Shown here in pieces: positions 8,281 to 16,794 of a stretch of 64,000 nt of DNA; the first letter of the stretch is position 1, and each line of letters starts with the position of its first letter. Origin of the DNA: Myxococcales bacterium (lineage in GTDB: Bacteria; Myxococcota_A; Polyangia; Polyangiales; Polyangiaceae); the NCBI GenBank assembly GCA_016720545.1, contig JADKKK010000034.1, positions 62,001 through 126,000 on the forward strand, written 5' to 3'. The position numbers were made by a program, and so were the translations under genes. Below the pieces are notes generated by a model. The model did no database searches. It was given only the letters and a program-made list of their open reading frames with translations, and had not been told where the DNA came from.

Positions 8281-8708
8281 GACAGCGGCTCCGCTCGGCA
8301 AGTGACCGTGAACGCGTGCGCGATGACGTCCCGTGCGGCCTCGACGACGCGCTCCGTCGTGCCCTTCGTACGCAGTACCACGAGCTGAGGGCCGCCGGGG
8401 CGCGCGGGCGCGGCGTCGACGAGCACCCGCGCCGCCTCCCGGACCGCGTCGGGCAGGTCCGGCTCGCCTCGAAGCGCGACGAGGTGCTCGATGTAGGTCC
8501 GCCCCCACCCCGCGTTGGGCGCGACGATCAGCGCACCATTCAAGGCCATCCCGGCGGCCCTTCGCGCGCCCGCGAGCCCGCCCCGGCCGTCGCCGCTGGA
8601 GTAGGCGCGCTCGGCGCGCTCGAGCTCGGCCTGGGCGGCCCGAATCCACTCGGAGGCGCTCAGGCGATACAGCCAATGTCCCTCATCGCGCACGAACGTC
8701 GGGCTCAT
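8277..8708 (-). CDS. Small HEPN-like helical protein in SpoVR operon
   Basis: A 143-residue, mostly helical soluble protein. The order of features W-IRAAQAELERAERAY, then RRAAGMALNGALIV, then YIEHLVAL recalls HEPN-like domains (a helix with A-x-x-L-x-x-A, a short spacer, and a second helix rich in A-x-x-A-x-x-A-L). The catalytic R-x4-6-H of RNase-type HEPN is not present, so any kinship would be with non-catalytic members. It starts 7 bp after the SpoVR stop and overlaps the downstream lipoprotein gene by 4 bp. The domain call is tentative. Confidence 0.5.
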   Translation of the reverse strand: MSPTFVRDEGHWLYRLSASEWIRAAQAELERAERAYSSGDGRGGLAGARRAAGMALNGALIVAPNAGWGRTYIEHLVALRGEPDLPDAVREAARVLVDAAPARPGGPQLVVLRTKGTTERVVEAARDVIAHAFTVTCRAEPLS

Positions 8709-8715
8709 GTGGCGC

Positions 8716-10281
8716 TCACGTCTTGGGGAGGGCTCGGGAGCTGTGCTCGCGGCCGTCGTAGCGGAGGTGGATCTCCTTGCCCTCCGACAGGGTGTGGAGG
8801 AGGACCGGGCGCTTCCACACCCGCGCCAGGCTCTTCAGCACTTCCTTCGCATAGTCGCCGCGCAGCTCGAGGCCCTGGTGGTCGTGGGTGAGCAGCAGCT
8901 CCCCGCGGTTGTCGTGGTTCGCGTCCTCCACGTAGATGAACGGGTTCCCCGCGTTGGTGAGCTGGAAGAGCAGCTTCTCCTTCACCTGCTTGAACTCGCG
9001 GCTCTCGATCTCGTAGCGGTCGTTTCGGTTGGACCAGCCGAACGAGAACAGCTTCTGTTCGGCGGCGAACTCCGGGGTGAGGAACTCGTCGATGAAGGTC
9101 ACGTCGTTGTAGAGTGCGCGCACCTCGAAGATCTTCTTCTTGCCGAGGCCGAGGCGGAGGTTCCAGGTCTTCTTCGCCGCGAGGTCGTCGCAGTCCTCCC
9201 ACGCCTTGCCGAACTGCCCTCGGTCCCACCGCTCTTCGATGTTGCGGTAGAGCTCGACGCCGAGCTTGTAGGGGTTCAGCTTCCCCCCGCTGGTCGCGAG
9301 CACGCCCGCGGCGTTGTCGGCGTAGTCGATGATCTCGGAGGCATCGAGGATCTTCTCGGTCATGAGCTTCGAGTGCCAGTAGGTCGCCCAGCCCTCGTTC
9401 ATGATCTTCGTCTGCATCTGAGGAACGAAGTAGAGCGCCTCCTCGCGGATGACCTCGAGCACGTCACGCTCCCAACGCTCGAGCGGCGCGTGCTCGAGCA
9501 AGAACCCGAGCACGTCGCGCTGGGGTCGCTCGGGCCAGCGCTTCGAGCGTTCTCTCGCCGCCGCGCGCTTCTGACGCTGCTCCTCCAGGTACTCCACCGG
9601 GTTGATGAAGGGCTCCATGTAGTCCTTCGACCGCAGCCGAGGCAGCTCCTCCTCGACGGCGTCGTCCTCGTCGTCGAGCGGCGGCGCCTCCCGTCCCGAG
9701 AAGGCGGCGTGCGGGTCGATGAGGTTCTCGAGAGACAAGCAGCTGTCGACGAACTCCTCGACCTTGGTGACGCCGTGGCGCGCGACGTGGCGGCGCACGC
9801 GGGCGCCGTGGTTCGCCATCTTGTCGATCCACCGGCGGTTCGGATCGTAGCTGGGCGGGCGCACGGCCGGGTCGGAGGTTCGACCACCGGTGTCGAGGTC
9901 GGTCGAGCGAAAACAGAAGTTGTTCTTGAAGAAGTCGACGTGCGCGTACACGTGCGCCATCACGAGCTTCTGGTCGGTGAGCGAGTTGCCCTCGAGCAGG
10001 TAGGCGTACGAGGGGTTGTTGTTGATGACCATCTCGTAAATCTTCGAGAGGCCATACTCGTAGCTCTTCGAGAGCTGCTCGTATTCCATGCCCCAGCGCC
10101 AGTGCGGGTAGCGCGTGGGGAAGCCGCCGTACGCCGCGATCTCGTTCATCTGGTCGTAGGTGAGGATCTCGAACACCGTCGGGAAGAAGTCGAGCCCCTC
10201 GTCCGAGGCGATCTTCTCGATGCGGCGCTGCTCGTCGTGGAGGTAGCGCGGCAGCGCGGTCTTCAGCGCAAACTCGCTCAT
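8716..10281 (-). CDS. SpoVR family protein
   Basis: A 521-residue protein of the SpoVR/YcgB family. Recognisable family segments are EGLDFFPTVFEILTYDQMNE, YGGFPTRYPHWRWGMEYEQL, YEMVINNNPSYAYLLEGNS and KLVMAHVYAHVDFFKNN near the N-terminus. Further conserved blocks are ALYFVPQMQTKIMNEGWATY and NPFIYVEDANHDNRGELLL towards the end. In Bacillus SpoVR acts in spore cortex formation; in enterics YcgB belongs to a nutrient-stress regulon together with YeaG (PrkA) and YeaH. Its biochemical activity is unknown. It follows the YeaH homologue by 7 bp, the usual arrangement, but no PrkA kinase gene is present in this window. Confidence 0.95.
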   Translation of the reverse strand: MSEFALKTALPRYLHDEQRRIEKIASDEGLDFFPTVFEILTYDQMNEIAAYGGFPTRYPHWRWGMEYEQLSKSYEYGLSKIYEMVINNNPSYAYLLEGNSLTDQKLVMAHVYAHVDFFKNNFCFRSTDLDTGGRTSDPAVRPPSYDPNRRWIDKMANHGARVRRHVARHGVTKVEEFVDSCLSLENLIDPHAAFSGREAPPLDDEDDAVEEELPRLRSKDYMEPFINPVEYLEEQRQKRAAARERSKRWPERPQRDVLGFLLEHAPLERWERDVLEVIREEALYFVPQMQTKIMNEGWATYWHSKLMTEKILDASEIIDYADNAAGVLATSGGKLNPYKLGVELYRNIEERWDRGQFGKAWEDCDDLAAKKTWNLRLGLGKKKIFEVRALYNDVTFIDEFLTPEFAAEQKLFSFGWSNRNDRYEIESREFKQVKEKLLFQLTNAGNPFIYVEDANHDNRGELLLTHDHQGLELRGDYAKEVLKSLARVWKRPVLLHTLSEGKEIHLRYDGREHSSRALPKT

Positions 10282-10288
10282 GCGCGGC

Positions 10289-11401
10289 CTATCTCCCGGT
10301 TCCTAGAAAGTCCTTGATACTCTTCATGATCGCGTCGCGATCGCGGATCTCGCTCGTGATGACGCGGGGGTCCTTGCCGAGGTGCTCGCGGAGGTCTTTC
10401 ACGAACTGCCCCGAGCCGTACGGGCTCTCGACCTGGCCGTACGCGAACATGTTCACCCGCGGCAGGATCTTCTGCTTCAGGAGCTCGATGCAGGCGAGGG
10501 TGTCGTCCATCGACCAGTTGTCGCCGTCCGAGAAGTGAAACGGATACACGTTCCACTCCTCTGGCGGGAAGTGGTCGTCGATGAGCTGCGAGCACAGCTT
10601 GTACGCGCTCGAGATCATCGTGCCGCCGCTCTCCTTCGTGCGGAAGAAGGTGTCGCGGTCGACCTCTCGCGCGGACGCGTCGTGGATGATGAAGCGGCTC
10701 TCGAGGCCTTTGTATTGACGCTGGAGCCACGTATCGAGCCAGAAGCTCTCGATGCGCACGATCTCCTTCTGTTCGTCGCCCATGCTGCCCGACACATCCA
10801 TCATGTAGATGATGACGGCGTTCGCGACGGGCTCCGAGATGGTCTTCCAGCTGCGGTAGCGGCGGTCGTCTGGCACGGGCACGACGAGCGGGCGGTCGGG
10901 CTGGTAGCTGCCGGTGGCGATCTGCCGCTTCAGCGCCTCGCGGTAGGTGCGGCGGAAGTGTCGGAGCGACTCGGGCCCGACGCGGCGGACGCCCGTGTAG
11001 CGGTCCTTCGCGTTGATGAGCTTCGACTTGCCCTTGTTCTCGATGTCGGGGAGCTTCAGCTCCTCCCCGAGGATCGCGGCGAGCTCGTCGAGCGTGACGT
11101 CGACCTCGAGCGTGTGCTCGCCCGCGTCTTTGCCCGCCTTCTTGCCGTCGCCCTCCTGCTCCTGATCCCCGCCGCCCATGGGATCGCCAGGGTTGCCCTC
11201 GCCCTGGCCGGCTCCCCCCTGCTGCTTGTCGCCGTAGCGAAAACGCGGGATGTCAATCTGCGGAATGGGGATGGACACGAGGTCCTTCCCCTTCCGCCCG
11301 ATCAGCTCCCCTTGGGAGATGTAGCGCTTCAGGTTGTCGCGGATCTTGCCGCGCACGATGTTCCGGAAGCGCGAGTGATCTTGGTCGATCTTGAGGGACA
11401 T
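10289..11401 (-). CDS. yeaH: YeaH/YhbH family protein (DUF444, VWA-like)
   Basis: A 370-residue member of the YeaH/YhbH family. It starts at ATG 11401 (MSLKIDQDHSRFRNIVRGK). A Gly/Asp-rich linker (about 60-95) separates the N-terminal part from a von Willebrand A-like core. That core carries the metal-site motif MMDVSGSMGDEQK and ends with FAYGQVESPYGSG, both family hallmarks. In enterobacteria yeaH is co-expressed with yeaG (PrkA kinase) in nitrogen starvation; in spore formers yhbH lies beside prkA and spoVR. Here it heads the operon yeaH-spoVR-small helical protein-TPR lipoprotein. The gene symbol is transferred from the family. Confidence 0.93.
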   Translation of the reverse strand: MSLKIDQDHSRFRNIVRGKIRDNLKRYISQGELIGRKGKDLVSIPIPQIDIPRFRYGDKQQGGAGQGEGNPGDPMGGGDQEQEGDGKKAGKDAGEHTLEVDVTLDELAAILGEELKLPDIENKGKSKLINAKDRYTGVRRVGPESLRHFRRTYREALKRQIATGSYQPDRPLVVPVPDDRRYRSWKTISEPVANAVIIYMMDVSGSMGDEQKEIVRIESFWLDTWLQRQYKGLESRFIIHDASAREVDRDTFFRTKESGGTMISSAYKLCSQLIDDHFPPEEWNVYPFHFSDGDNWSMDDTLACIELLKQKILPRVNMFAYGQVESPYGSGQFVKDLREHLGKDPRVITSEIRDRDAIMKSIKDFLGTGR

Positions 11402-11451
11402 TCGGCCTGCGGGGAGCGTACCGAAGTCCGGCGCTCGACGGCGTCTTTTCG

Positions 11452-13215
11452 TTAGCCGACGCTCTTGCCGTTCTTCTGGTCGAGGGCGACCCGCGCGATC
11501 CACACGCACACGAGCGCGTTCGCCACCGCGAAGAGGCGCATCGGCACCGGCCCGAGGACGAACACGACGTCACCGCTCGCGGCCATCTGCATGAGCAGCG
11601 CGGCGGAGCCGAGCGCCAGGCCGCCGACCCACCCGCGGAGCTGCTTGACGCCGAAGAGCAGCGCCAGCGCTCCGAGCGCGGGGAGCGCGTTGGCCAGCGG
11701 GAGGAAGCGGTGCAGGTTCACGTCGAGCGCGAGATCCCACTCGCCGATTGGGTGGGTGAGCAGCGCGTCCACGAGGCCGCGCGCGGGGCCGAGGTGCGGA
11801 AGCACGCCGGTGAGCCCGGCGAGCGGGAAGAGGCCGAAGCCGCCGAGAAGCACGCCGAACCACACCCCCGGGCCCGTGGCGAGCGCGCCACGGCGCGCGC
11901 GAATGTGGCGACCGAGGAGGAAGAGGAGCCCCGCGAGAGCCAGGAGCCGCGGCAGGTAGTGCTGCGTGAACACCGCGCGGAGCGTGGCGCTCGACGCGCT
12001 GAGGATGCCGGCGCCGAAGAGCTTGGCGTCCTCCTTGGGGACGGCGCTGCGCTCGAGCGTGGCGCGCACCGCGTCGGGATCGGTGACGCCCGTGGCGACG
12101 ACCATGGCCGCCGCGCCCGCGACGTGGGGCGAGGCCATGCTGGTGCCGTTGAAGACGCCGAAGACCTCGCACTTGTCCCGGCCTTTGTTGCACACGGTCT
12201 GCTGGACGACCGCCACGCCGGGCGCGCCGATGCCCACCTGCGGCCCGCGAGAGGAGAACCAGGCGATGTTGTCGTTCTTGTCGGTGGCGCTCACGGCGAG
12301 CACGCCGGGGTAGGCCGCCGGGTAACCCACGGATCTTCCTGAGTTTCCGGCCGCGGCGACGACGAGCGAGCCCTTCGCTCGCGCGTGGTTCACGGCGTCT
12401 TCGAGGATCTTGCTGCGGATGGGCCCGCCGAGCGAAAGGTTGATGACCTGTGCGCCGTGATCGGCCGCGAAGCGGATGCCCTCGGCGACGTCGGCCGTGG
12501 ACCCCGAGCCCGCGGCCGAGAGCACCTTGACCGGCATGATCTTGGCGCAATACGCGAGGCCCGCGACCCCGAGCCCGTTGTGCGTGGTCTGCGCGATGGT
12601 GCCGGCGACGTGCGTGCCGTGGCCGTGGTCGTCGGCCGCGCGATCGTTCTTGTCGACGTAGTTGTAGCCGGCGACGCAGCGGGTGCCGGCGAGGTCGGTG
12701 CCCTTCGTGAAGGGGCCGTCGTCGTAGCAGGCGACGCCGGTGTCGATGACGGCCACGGTGACGCCCGCGCCGCACGACAGGTTCCAGGCGCGCTCGGCGC
12801 CGACCCGCGTGAGGTGCCACTGCTCGCCGAATTTCGGATCGTTCGGGACGAACGTGGCTCGCAGCTGCCCCATCGGCTCGGCGCGCTCCACCCGCGGATC
12901 GCGCGAGAGGCGCGCCACGAGCTCCGCCATGCGACCGCGTGCGCCGCGGGCGACGGCGATGTTTGCGTCGTCCTTCCGGCCGGGGCTGTTGTCGCGGAGG
13001 TCGATGCCGTATTCGCGGCCGAGCGCGGCGATGGCGTCGTCGGAGAGGCCGTCGGCGACGTCGACGGCGAGCTCGTCGTCGAGCTCGGAGAACGACGGGG
13101 CCATCCCCATCGTGGGGACCGCTACGGGCTCAGCGGCCGCGGGAGACGCGACGGCGAGGCTGGCGAGCGTGACGGCGGTGGCGGCGAGGACGAGCGGTGC
13201 GACGGATAGTTTCAT
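11452..13215 (-). CDS. Subtilisin-like serine protease with membrane-spanning C-terminus
   Basis: A 587-residue S8 peptidase with a signal peptide (residues 1-28) and a propeptide-like region to about 125. The catalytic triad is intact: Asp158 in VAVIDTGV, His199 in DDHGHGTHVAGT and Ser359 in FNGTSMASPHVAG. The oxyanion region VVAAAGNSG is also present. After residue about 415 come several hydrophobic helices (YLPRLLALAGLLFLLG, VWFGVLLGGFGLFPLAGL, LPALGALALLFGV and two more), so the protease domain is probably held at the membrane facing the periplasm. Start chosen at ATG 13215, where the signal peptide begins. It is not in an operon with its neighbours. Confidence 0.9.
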   Translation of the reverse strand: MKLSVAPLVLAATAVTLASLAVASPAAAEPVAVPTMGMAPSFSELDDELAVDVADGLSDDAIAALGREYGIDLRDNSPGRKDDANIAVARGARGRMAELVARLSRDPRVERAEPMGQLRATFVPNDPKFGEQWHLTRVGAERAWNLSCGAGVTVAVIDTGVACYDDGPFTKGTDLAGTRCVAGYNYVDKNDRAADDHGHGTHVAGTIAQTTHNGLGVAGLAYCAKIMPVKVLSAAGSGSTADVAEGIRFAADHGAQVINLSLGGPIRSKILEDAVNHARAKGSLVVAAAGNSGRSVGYPAAYPGVLAVSATDKNDNIAWFSSRGPQVGIGAPGVAVVQQTVCNKGRDKCEVFGVFNGTSMASPHVAGAAAMVVATGVTDPDAVRATLERSAVPKEDAKLFGAGILSASSATLRAVFTQHYLPRLLALAGLLFLLGRHIRARRGALATGPGVWFGVLLGGFGLFPLAGLTGVLPHLGPARGLVDALLTHPIGEWDLALDVNLHRFLPLANALPALGALALLFGVKQLRGWVGGLALGSAALLMQMAASGDVVFVLGPVPMRLFAVANALVCVWIARVALDQKNGKSVG

Positions 13216-13323
13216 GGGCCTCCCGGAGTGTACGTATGACGCCCCGCAATGATTTCCCATTCTGAGCACGCCCCCGACATTCCGCTAGCCTGACACCTCC
13301 CTACATGGGCGCGGGCGTGCGGC

Positions 13324-14349
13324 TCAGCGGCGGACGAGCGAGGACGCGGACAGGAGCGGTGACGGGACCGTGGCCGTGGCCGGGTCCCCGCCCGCCGCCA
13401 CAGCGGCCGCCTGCGCGGCGGCGAGCCGGGTCGCGAGCACCTCGCGCACGCCCTCCGGCCCCTCGGGCTTGAGCACGCCGCGCACGAACACCTCGGCGGC
13501 CTTGTAGCTGCTCCGCACGAGGGGACCGCTGGCGACATAGGCGAAGCCGAGCTTGCGGCCCTCTTCCGCGTAACGCTCGAAGGCCTCGGGTGTGACGAAG
13601 CGCTCGACCGCGAGGTGCTTCGGGCTAGGCCGCAGGTACTGCCCGAGGGTCACGAGATCGACGCTCGCGGCGCGGAGATCGGCGAGGGTCTCCAGGACCT
13701 CCTCGTCGGTCTCGCCCACCCCAACCATGATGGAGCTCTTGGTGAGCGTCTCGGGGCGGCGCTCCTTCGCGCGCCGGAGGACCGAGAGCGACCGGTCGTA
13801 GCCGCACCTCACGTCGCGCACCGTGCGCTGAAGGCGCCGCACGACCTCGACGTTGTGGGCCCACACGTGCGGCGCGGCGTCGACCGTGGGGTCGACGTAG
13901 TCGAAGTTGCCGCCGAAATCGCCGAGCAGCGTCTCGACGAGGATGTCGGGGCGGAGCTCTCGCAGGCGCGTCACGGTGCGGGCCACGTGGGACGCGCCGC
14001 CGTCGAGGAGGTCGTCGCGATCGACCATGGTGAGGACCACGTACTGGAGCCCGAGGCGCGCGATCGCGCGGGCGACGTGCTCGGGCTCGCGCACGTCGAC
14101 GGCGCCGCGTGGATCGCCAGTCGTGACCGCGCAGAACCGGCAACCGCGCGTGCACACGTCGCCGAGGAGCATCACGGTGGCCGTGCCCTCGGACCAGCAC
14201 TCGCCGACGTTCGGGCAGCGAGCTTCCTCGCACACTGTGTGCAAGTCGAGATCGCGGAACGTGCTCTTCAGCCGCCCGTACGACTCGCCCCCGGGTGCGC
14301 GGACCTTCAACCATGCCGGCTTGGGCGCGAAGCGCGAGATTTGGCTCAC
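13324..14349 (-). CDS. lipA: Lipoyl synthase
   Basis: A 341-residue radical-SAM enzyme that inserts two sulphurs into octanoyl groups on lipoyl domains. The auxiliary cluster ligands are Cys40, Cys45 and Cys51 (C-EEAR-C-PNVGE-C-W). The radical-SAM cluster ligands are Cys66, Cys70 and Cys73 (CTRGCRFC). The C-terminal RSSYKA motif supplies the Ser ligand typical of LipA. The start is GTG 14349. The length is slightly above the usual 290-330 residues because of an Ala-rich tail. No lipB lies next to it. The protein acts in the cytoplasm on pyruvate and 2-oxoglutarate dehydrogenase and glycine-cleavage H protein. Confidence 0.96.
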   Translation of the reverse strand: MSQISRFAPKPAWLKVRAPGGESYGRLKSTFRDLDLHTVCEEARCPNVGECWSEGTATVMLLGDVCTRGCRFCAVTTGDPRGAVDVREPEHVARAIARLGLQYVVLTMVDRDDLLDGGASHVARTVTRLRELRPDILVETLLGDFGGNFDYVDPTVDAAPHVWAHNVEVVRRLQRTVRDVRCGYDRSLSVLRRAKERRPETLTKSSIMVGVGETDEEVLETLADLRAASVDLVTLGQYLRPSPKHLAVERFVTPEAFERYAEEGRKLGFAYVASGPLVRSSYKAAEVFVRGVLKPEGPEGVREVLATRLAAAQAAAVAAGGDPATATVPSPLLSASSLVRR

Positions 14350-14413
14350 GTGGCTTGGTTAGTCGGCCGCGGCGCCGCTGGCAAGGAGGGGGCGACCCGG
14401 GAGCGCTTCGACC

Positions 14414-15481
14414 TCAGCCGCCGAAGAGCGCCGCGAGCGAGGCGTCGTTCAACGGCGAGGCCACGCCGCGCTCGGTCACGAGCGCCGTCACCAAGCGCGC
14501 GGGGGTCACGTCGAACGCGGGGTGGAGCGCGCCGACCCCGTCGGGGGCGATCCGCACGGAGCCCCCGGGGAGGTCGAGCTCCACGACCTCACGGGCGCTC
14601 CGCTGCTCGATGGGGATGGCGTCGCCGTCGGACACGTCGCGATCGACCGTGCTGAGCGGCGCCGCGACGTACAGCGGCACGTCGTGGAGCCTCGCGAGGC
14701 ACGCGAGGCCGTACGTCCCGATTTTGTTCGCGACGTCACCGTTGCGCGCGACACGATCGGCGCCGACGACGGCGCACGCGATCTGCCCCTTGGCGAGGAG
14801 GTGACCTATCATGTTGTCGCACACGATCGACACGTCGAAGCCGTCGCGCGAGAGCTCCCACGCGGTGAGGCGCGCGCCCTGGAGATAGGGCCGGGTCTCC
14901 GAGGCGAGGACGCGGTGGCGCTTGCCCATGGCGCGCGCGGCGCGGAGGAGGCCGAGCGCCGTACCGTAGCCGCCGGTGGCGAGCGCCCCCGCGTTGCAGT
15001 GTGTGAGGACGGTGCCCTCGTCGGGCAGGAGCGCCGCGCCGAGCTCTCCGATGCGCCGACAGGACGCGACGTCGGCCTCGTGCAGCGCGCGGGCGAACGC
15101 GAGGCACGACTCGGCGCGCTCGTCGGGGCCGAGCGGCGCGACCGAGCGCGCGTGGGAGAGGCACGCGCCGGCCGCCCAGGCGAGGTTCACCGCGGTTGGG
15201 CGGGTGGCGGTGAGGCCCGCGGCGGCCCGCTCCATGTGCGTGATGAACGCCGAAGTCGCGGGAGGTGCGCTGTGGGCCGCGAGCGCCATGCCGTACGCAG
15301 CGGCGACGCCGATCGCGGGCGCGCCGCGGACACGCATGTCGCCGATCGCGAGGGCCATCGCCTCCCAGGTCGTGACCTCGTCGACGATCTCTGCCCAAGG
15401 GAGGCGCCGCTGATCGAGCACGAGGGCGCGCCAGCCGGACGTCGGGAACCGAATCGCCGCGAACGGCTCGGCGGCGCTCAC
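14414..15481 (-). CDS. mtnA: S-methyl-5-thioribose-1-phosphate isomerase
   Basis: A 355-residue member of the eIF-2B-like isomerase family; converts methylthioribose-1-phosphate to methylthioribulose-1-phosphate in methionine salvage. Seen motifs are the early MRVRGAPAIGVAAAYGMAL, the active-site THCNAGALATGGYGTALG, the CDNMIGHLL segment with its Asp, and GADRVARNGDVANKIGTYGL. The GTG start at 15481 overlaps the stop of a 96-residue gene in GTGA, showing translational coupling; the frame upstream of it is shadow. No other mtn genes are present here, so the rest of the pathway must lie elsewhere. Confidence 0.95.
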   Translation of the reverse strand: MSAAEPFAAIRFPTSGWRALVLDQRRLPWAEIVDEVTTWEAMALAIGDMRVRGAPAIGVAAAYGMALAAHSAPPATSAFITHMERAAAGLTATRPTAVNLAWAAGACLSHARSVAPLGPDERAESCLAFARALHEADVASCRRIGELGAALLPDEGTVLTHCNAGALATGGYGTALGLLRAARAMGKRHRVLASETRPYLQGARLTAWELSRDGFDVSIVCDNMIGHLLAKGQIACAVVGADRVARNGDVANKIGTYGLACLARLHDVPLYVAAPLSTVDRDVSDGDAIPIEQRSAREVVELDLPGGSVRIAPDGVGALHPAFDVTPARLVTALVTERGVASPLNDASLAALFGG

Positions 15482-15768
15482 GACGGGCTCTCGTGGCTTG
15501 CACGCCGGTAGCGAGCTGCGATTTCTTCCGCGGCGGTCGCGAGGTCCTCGGCGGCGCGCGCGTGGTGGCCGTCGAGGTACGCGCGGAGGCCGTCGCAGGC
15601 GACGAGCGCGAGGCTGACGTTGAGGCCGCGCTCCGCGAGTGCGCACCCGACCTCGCGATCTTTGAGGAGCCTCTCGAGCTCGGAGAACGCGTGCTCGAGC
15701 GGGGCAAGCGCGGCAAGCGCGGCGGGGGCGGCGAGCGGTGCGGCGGCGGGGGTCTTCGTGTCGACCAT
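15478..15768 (-). CDS. Small helical protein coupled to mtnA
   Basis: A 96-residue protein with an Ala-rich N-terminus, starting at ATG 15768, followed by predicted amphipathic helices: LEHAFSELERLLKDREVG, then ALVACDGLRAYLDGHHARAA and EDLATAAEEIAARYRRA. It has no signal peptide, and I recognise no domain. Because its stop overlaps the mtnA start, the two proteins are probably made together. It could be a small partner or regulator of methionine salvage, but nothing in the sequence shows this. Confidence 0.55.
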   Translation of the reverse strand: MVDTKTPAAAPLAAPAALAALAPLEHAFSELERLLKDREVGCALAERGLNVSLALVACDGLRAYLDGHHARAAEDLATAAEEIAARYRRASHESPS

Positions 15769-15884
15769 TGGCGCCAACCTAGCGCGAATTGGTGGGAGCG
15801 GGGCGCCGGCGCCGGCCCACGGGCGCGCATTCTTTGGTATAGCCACCACGGGCGCCGGTCGGCCGCCACCACGAGGAGACAGCC

Positions 15885-16766
15885 ATGGAGATTCGTACGG
15901 TCGGAGTGCTGGGTGCGGGGCAAATGGGCGGCGGCATCGCGCAGGTCGCGGCCACCGCGGGCTACGAGGTCGTGCTCGCCGACGCGAGCCTCGCACTGGC
16001 GGAGAAGGGAAAGGCGAAGATCGCCGCGATCCTCGGCAAGCAGGTCGAGAAGGGCAAAGTCACGGCCGAGCTCGTCAGCGCGATCGTCGGACGAATTCGG
16101 CCTGCCGCTGGCCCGAGCGAGCTCTCCGAGTGTCACCTCGTGGTGGAGGCGGCCACCGAGAACCTCGAGCTCAAGCTCAAGCTGTTTCAGGCGTGCGACG
16201 AGGCGATGAAGCCGGGGGCGATCTTGGCGAGCAACACGTCGAGCATCTCGCTCACGAAGCTCGCGGGGCAGACGAAGCGGCCGGCCGAGGTCATCGGTAT
16301 GCACTTCATGAACCCCCCGGCGCTCATGAAGCTCGTCGAGATCGTGCGCGCGGTCCAGACCTCCGAGGAGACCCTCGCGGTCGTCAAGGCGACCGCCGAG
16401 AAGATGGGCAAGACCGTGACGGTCAGCAAGGACGCCCCCGGCTTCCTCGTGAACCGCATCCTCATCCCCATGCTCGTCGAGGCGTGCTTCACGCTGCAGG
16501 AGGGCCTCGGGACACCGGAGGACATCGACACCGGCGCGAAGCTCGGCCTGAACCACCCGATGGGCCCCCTCGAGCTCGCCGATCTGATCGGGCTCGACAC
16601 GGTGCTCGCCATCGCCGAAGTGCTCCACCGCGACCTCGGCGACTCCAAGTACCGGGCCCCTACGCTGCTGCGGAACCTCGTCTCCGCGGGCTGGTACGGC
16701 AAGAAGTCCGGTCGCGGCTTCTACGTGTACGATGACAAGGGCCAGCGCGTCGGCCGAGCGCTCTGA
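15885..16766 (+). CDS. hbd: 3-hydroxybutyryl-CoA dehydrogenase
   Basis: A 293-residue NAD(P)-dependent enzyme that interconverts acetoacetyl-CoA and 3-hydroxybutyryl-CoA. The N-terminal Rossmann motif is VGVLGAGQMGGGIAQ. The catalytic His-Asn region reads VIGMHFMNPPALMKLVE, and the C-terminal domain has DAPGFLVNRILIPMLVEA and GLNHPMGPLELADLIGLD. A GAGGAGA ribosome site precedes ATG 15885. It is followed 28 bp later by an enoyl-CoA hydratase, so the pair handles consecutive steps of short-chain acyl-CoA metabolism (beta-oxidation or butyrate/polyhydroxybutyrate pathways). The 116-bp gap upstream, shared with the divergent mtnA operon, should hold the promoter. Confidence 0.94.
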   Translation: MEIRTVGVLGAGQMGGGIAQVAATAGYEVVLADASLALAEKGKAKIAAILGKQVEKGKVTAELVSAIVGRIRPAAGPSELSECHLVVEAATENLELKLKLFQACDEAMKPGAILASNTSSISLTKLAGQTKRPAEVIGMHFMNPPALMKLVEIVRAVQTSEETLAVVKATAEKMGKTVTVSKDAPGFLVNRILIPMLVEACFTLQEGLGTPEDIDTGAKLGLNHPMGPLELADLIGLDTVLAIAEVLHRDLGDSKYRAPTLLRNLVSAGWYGKKSGRGFYVYDDKGQRVGRAL

Positions 16767-16794
16767 ACGAGCAAGAGAAAGAAGGAGACACCCC

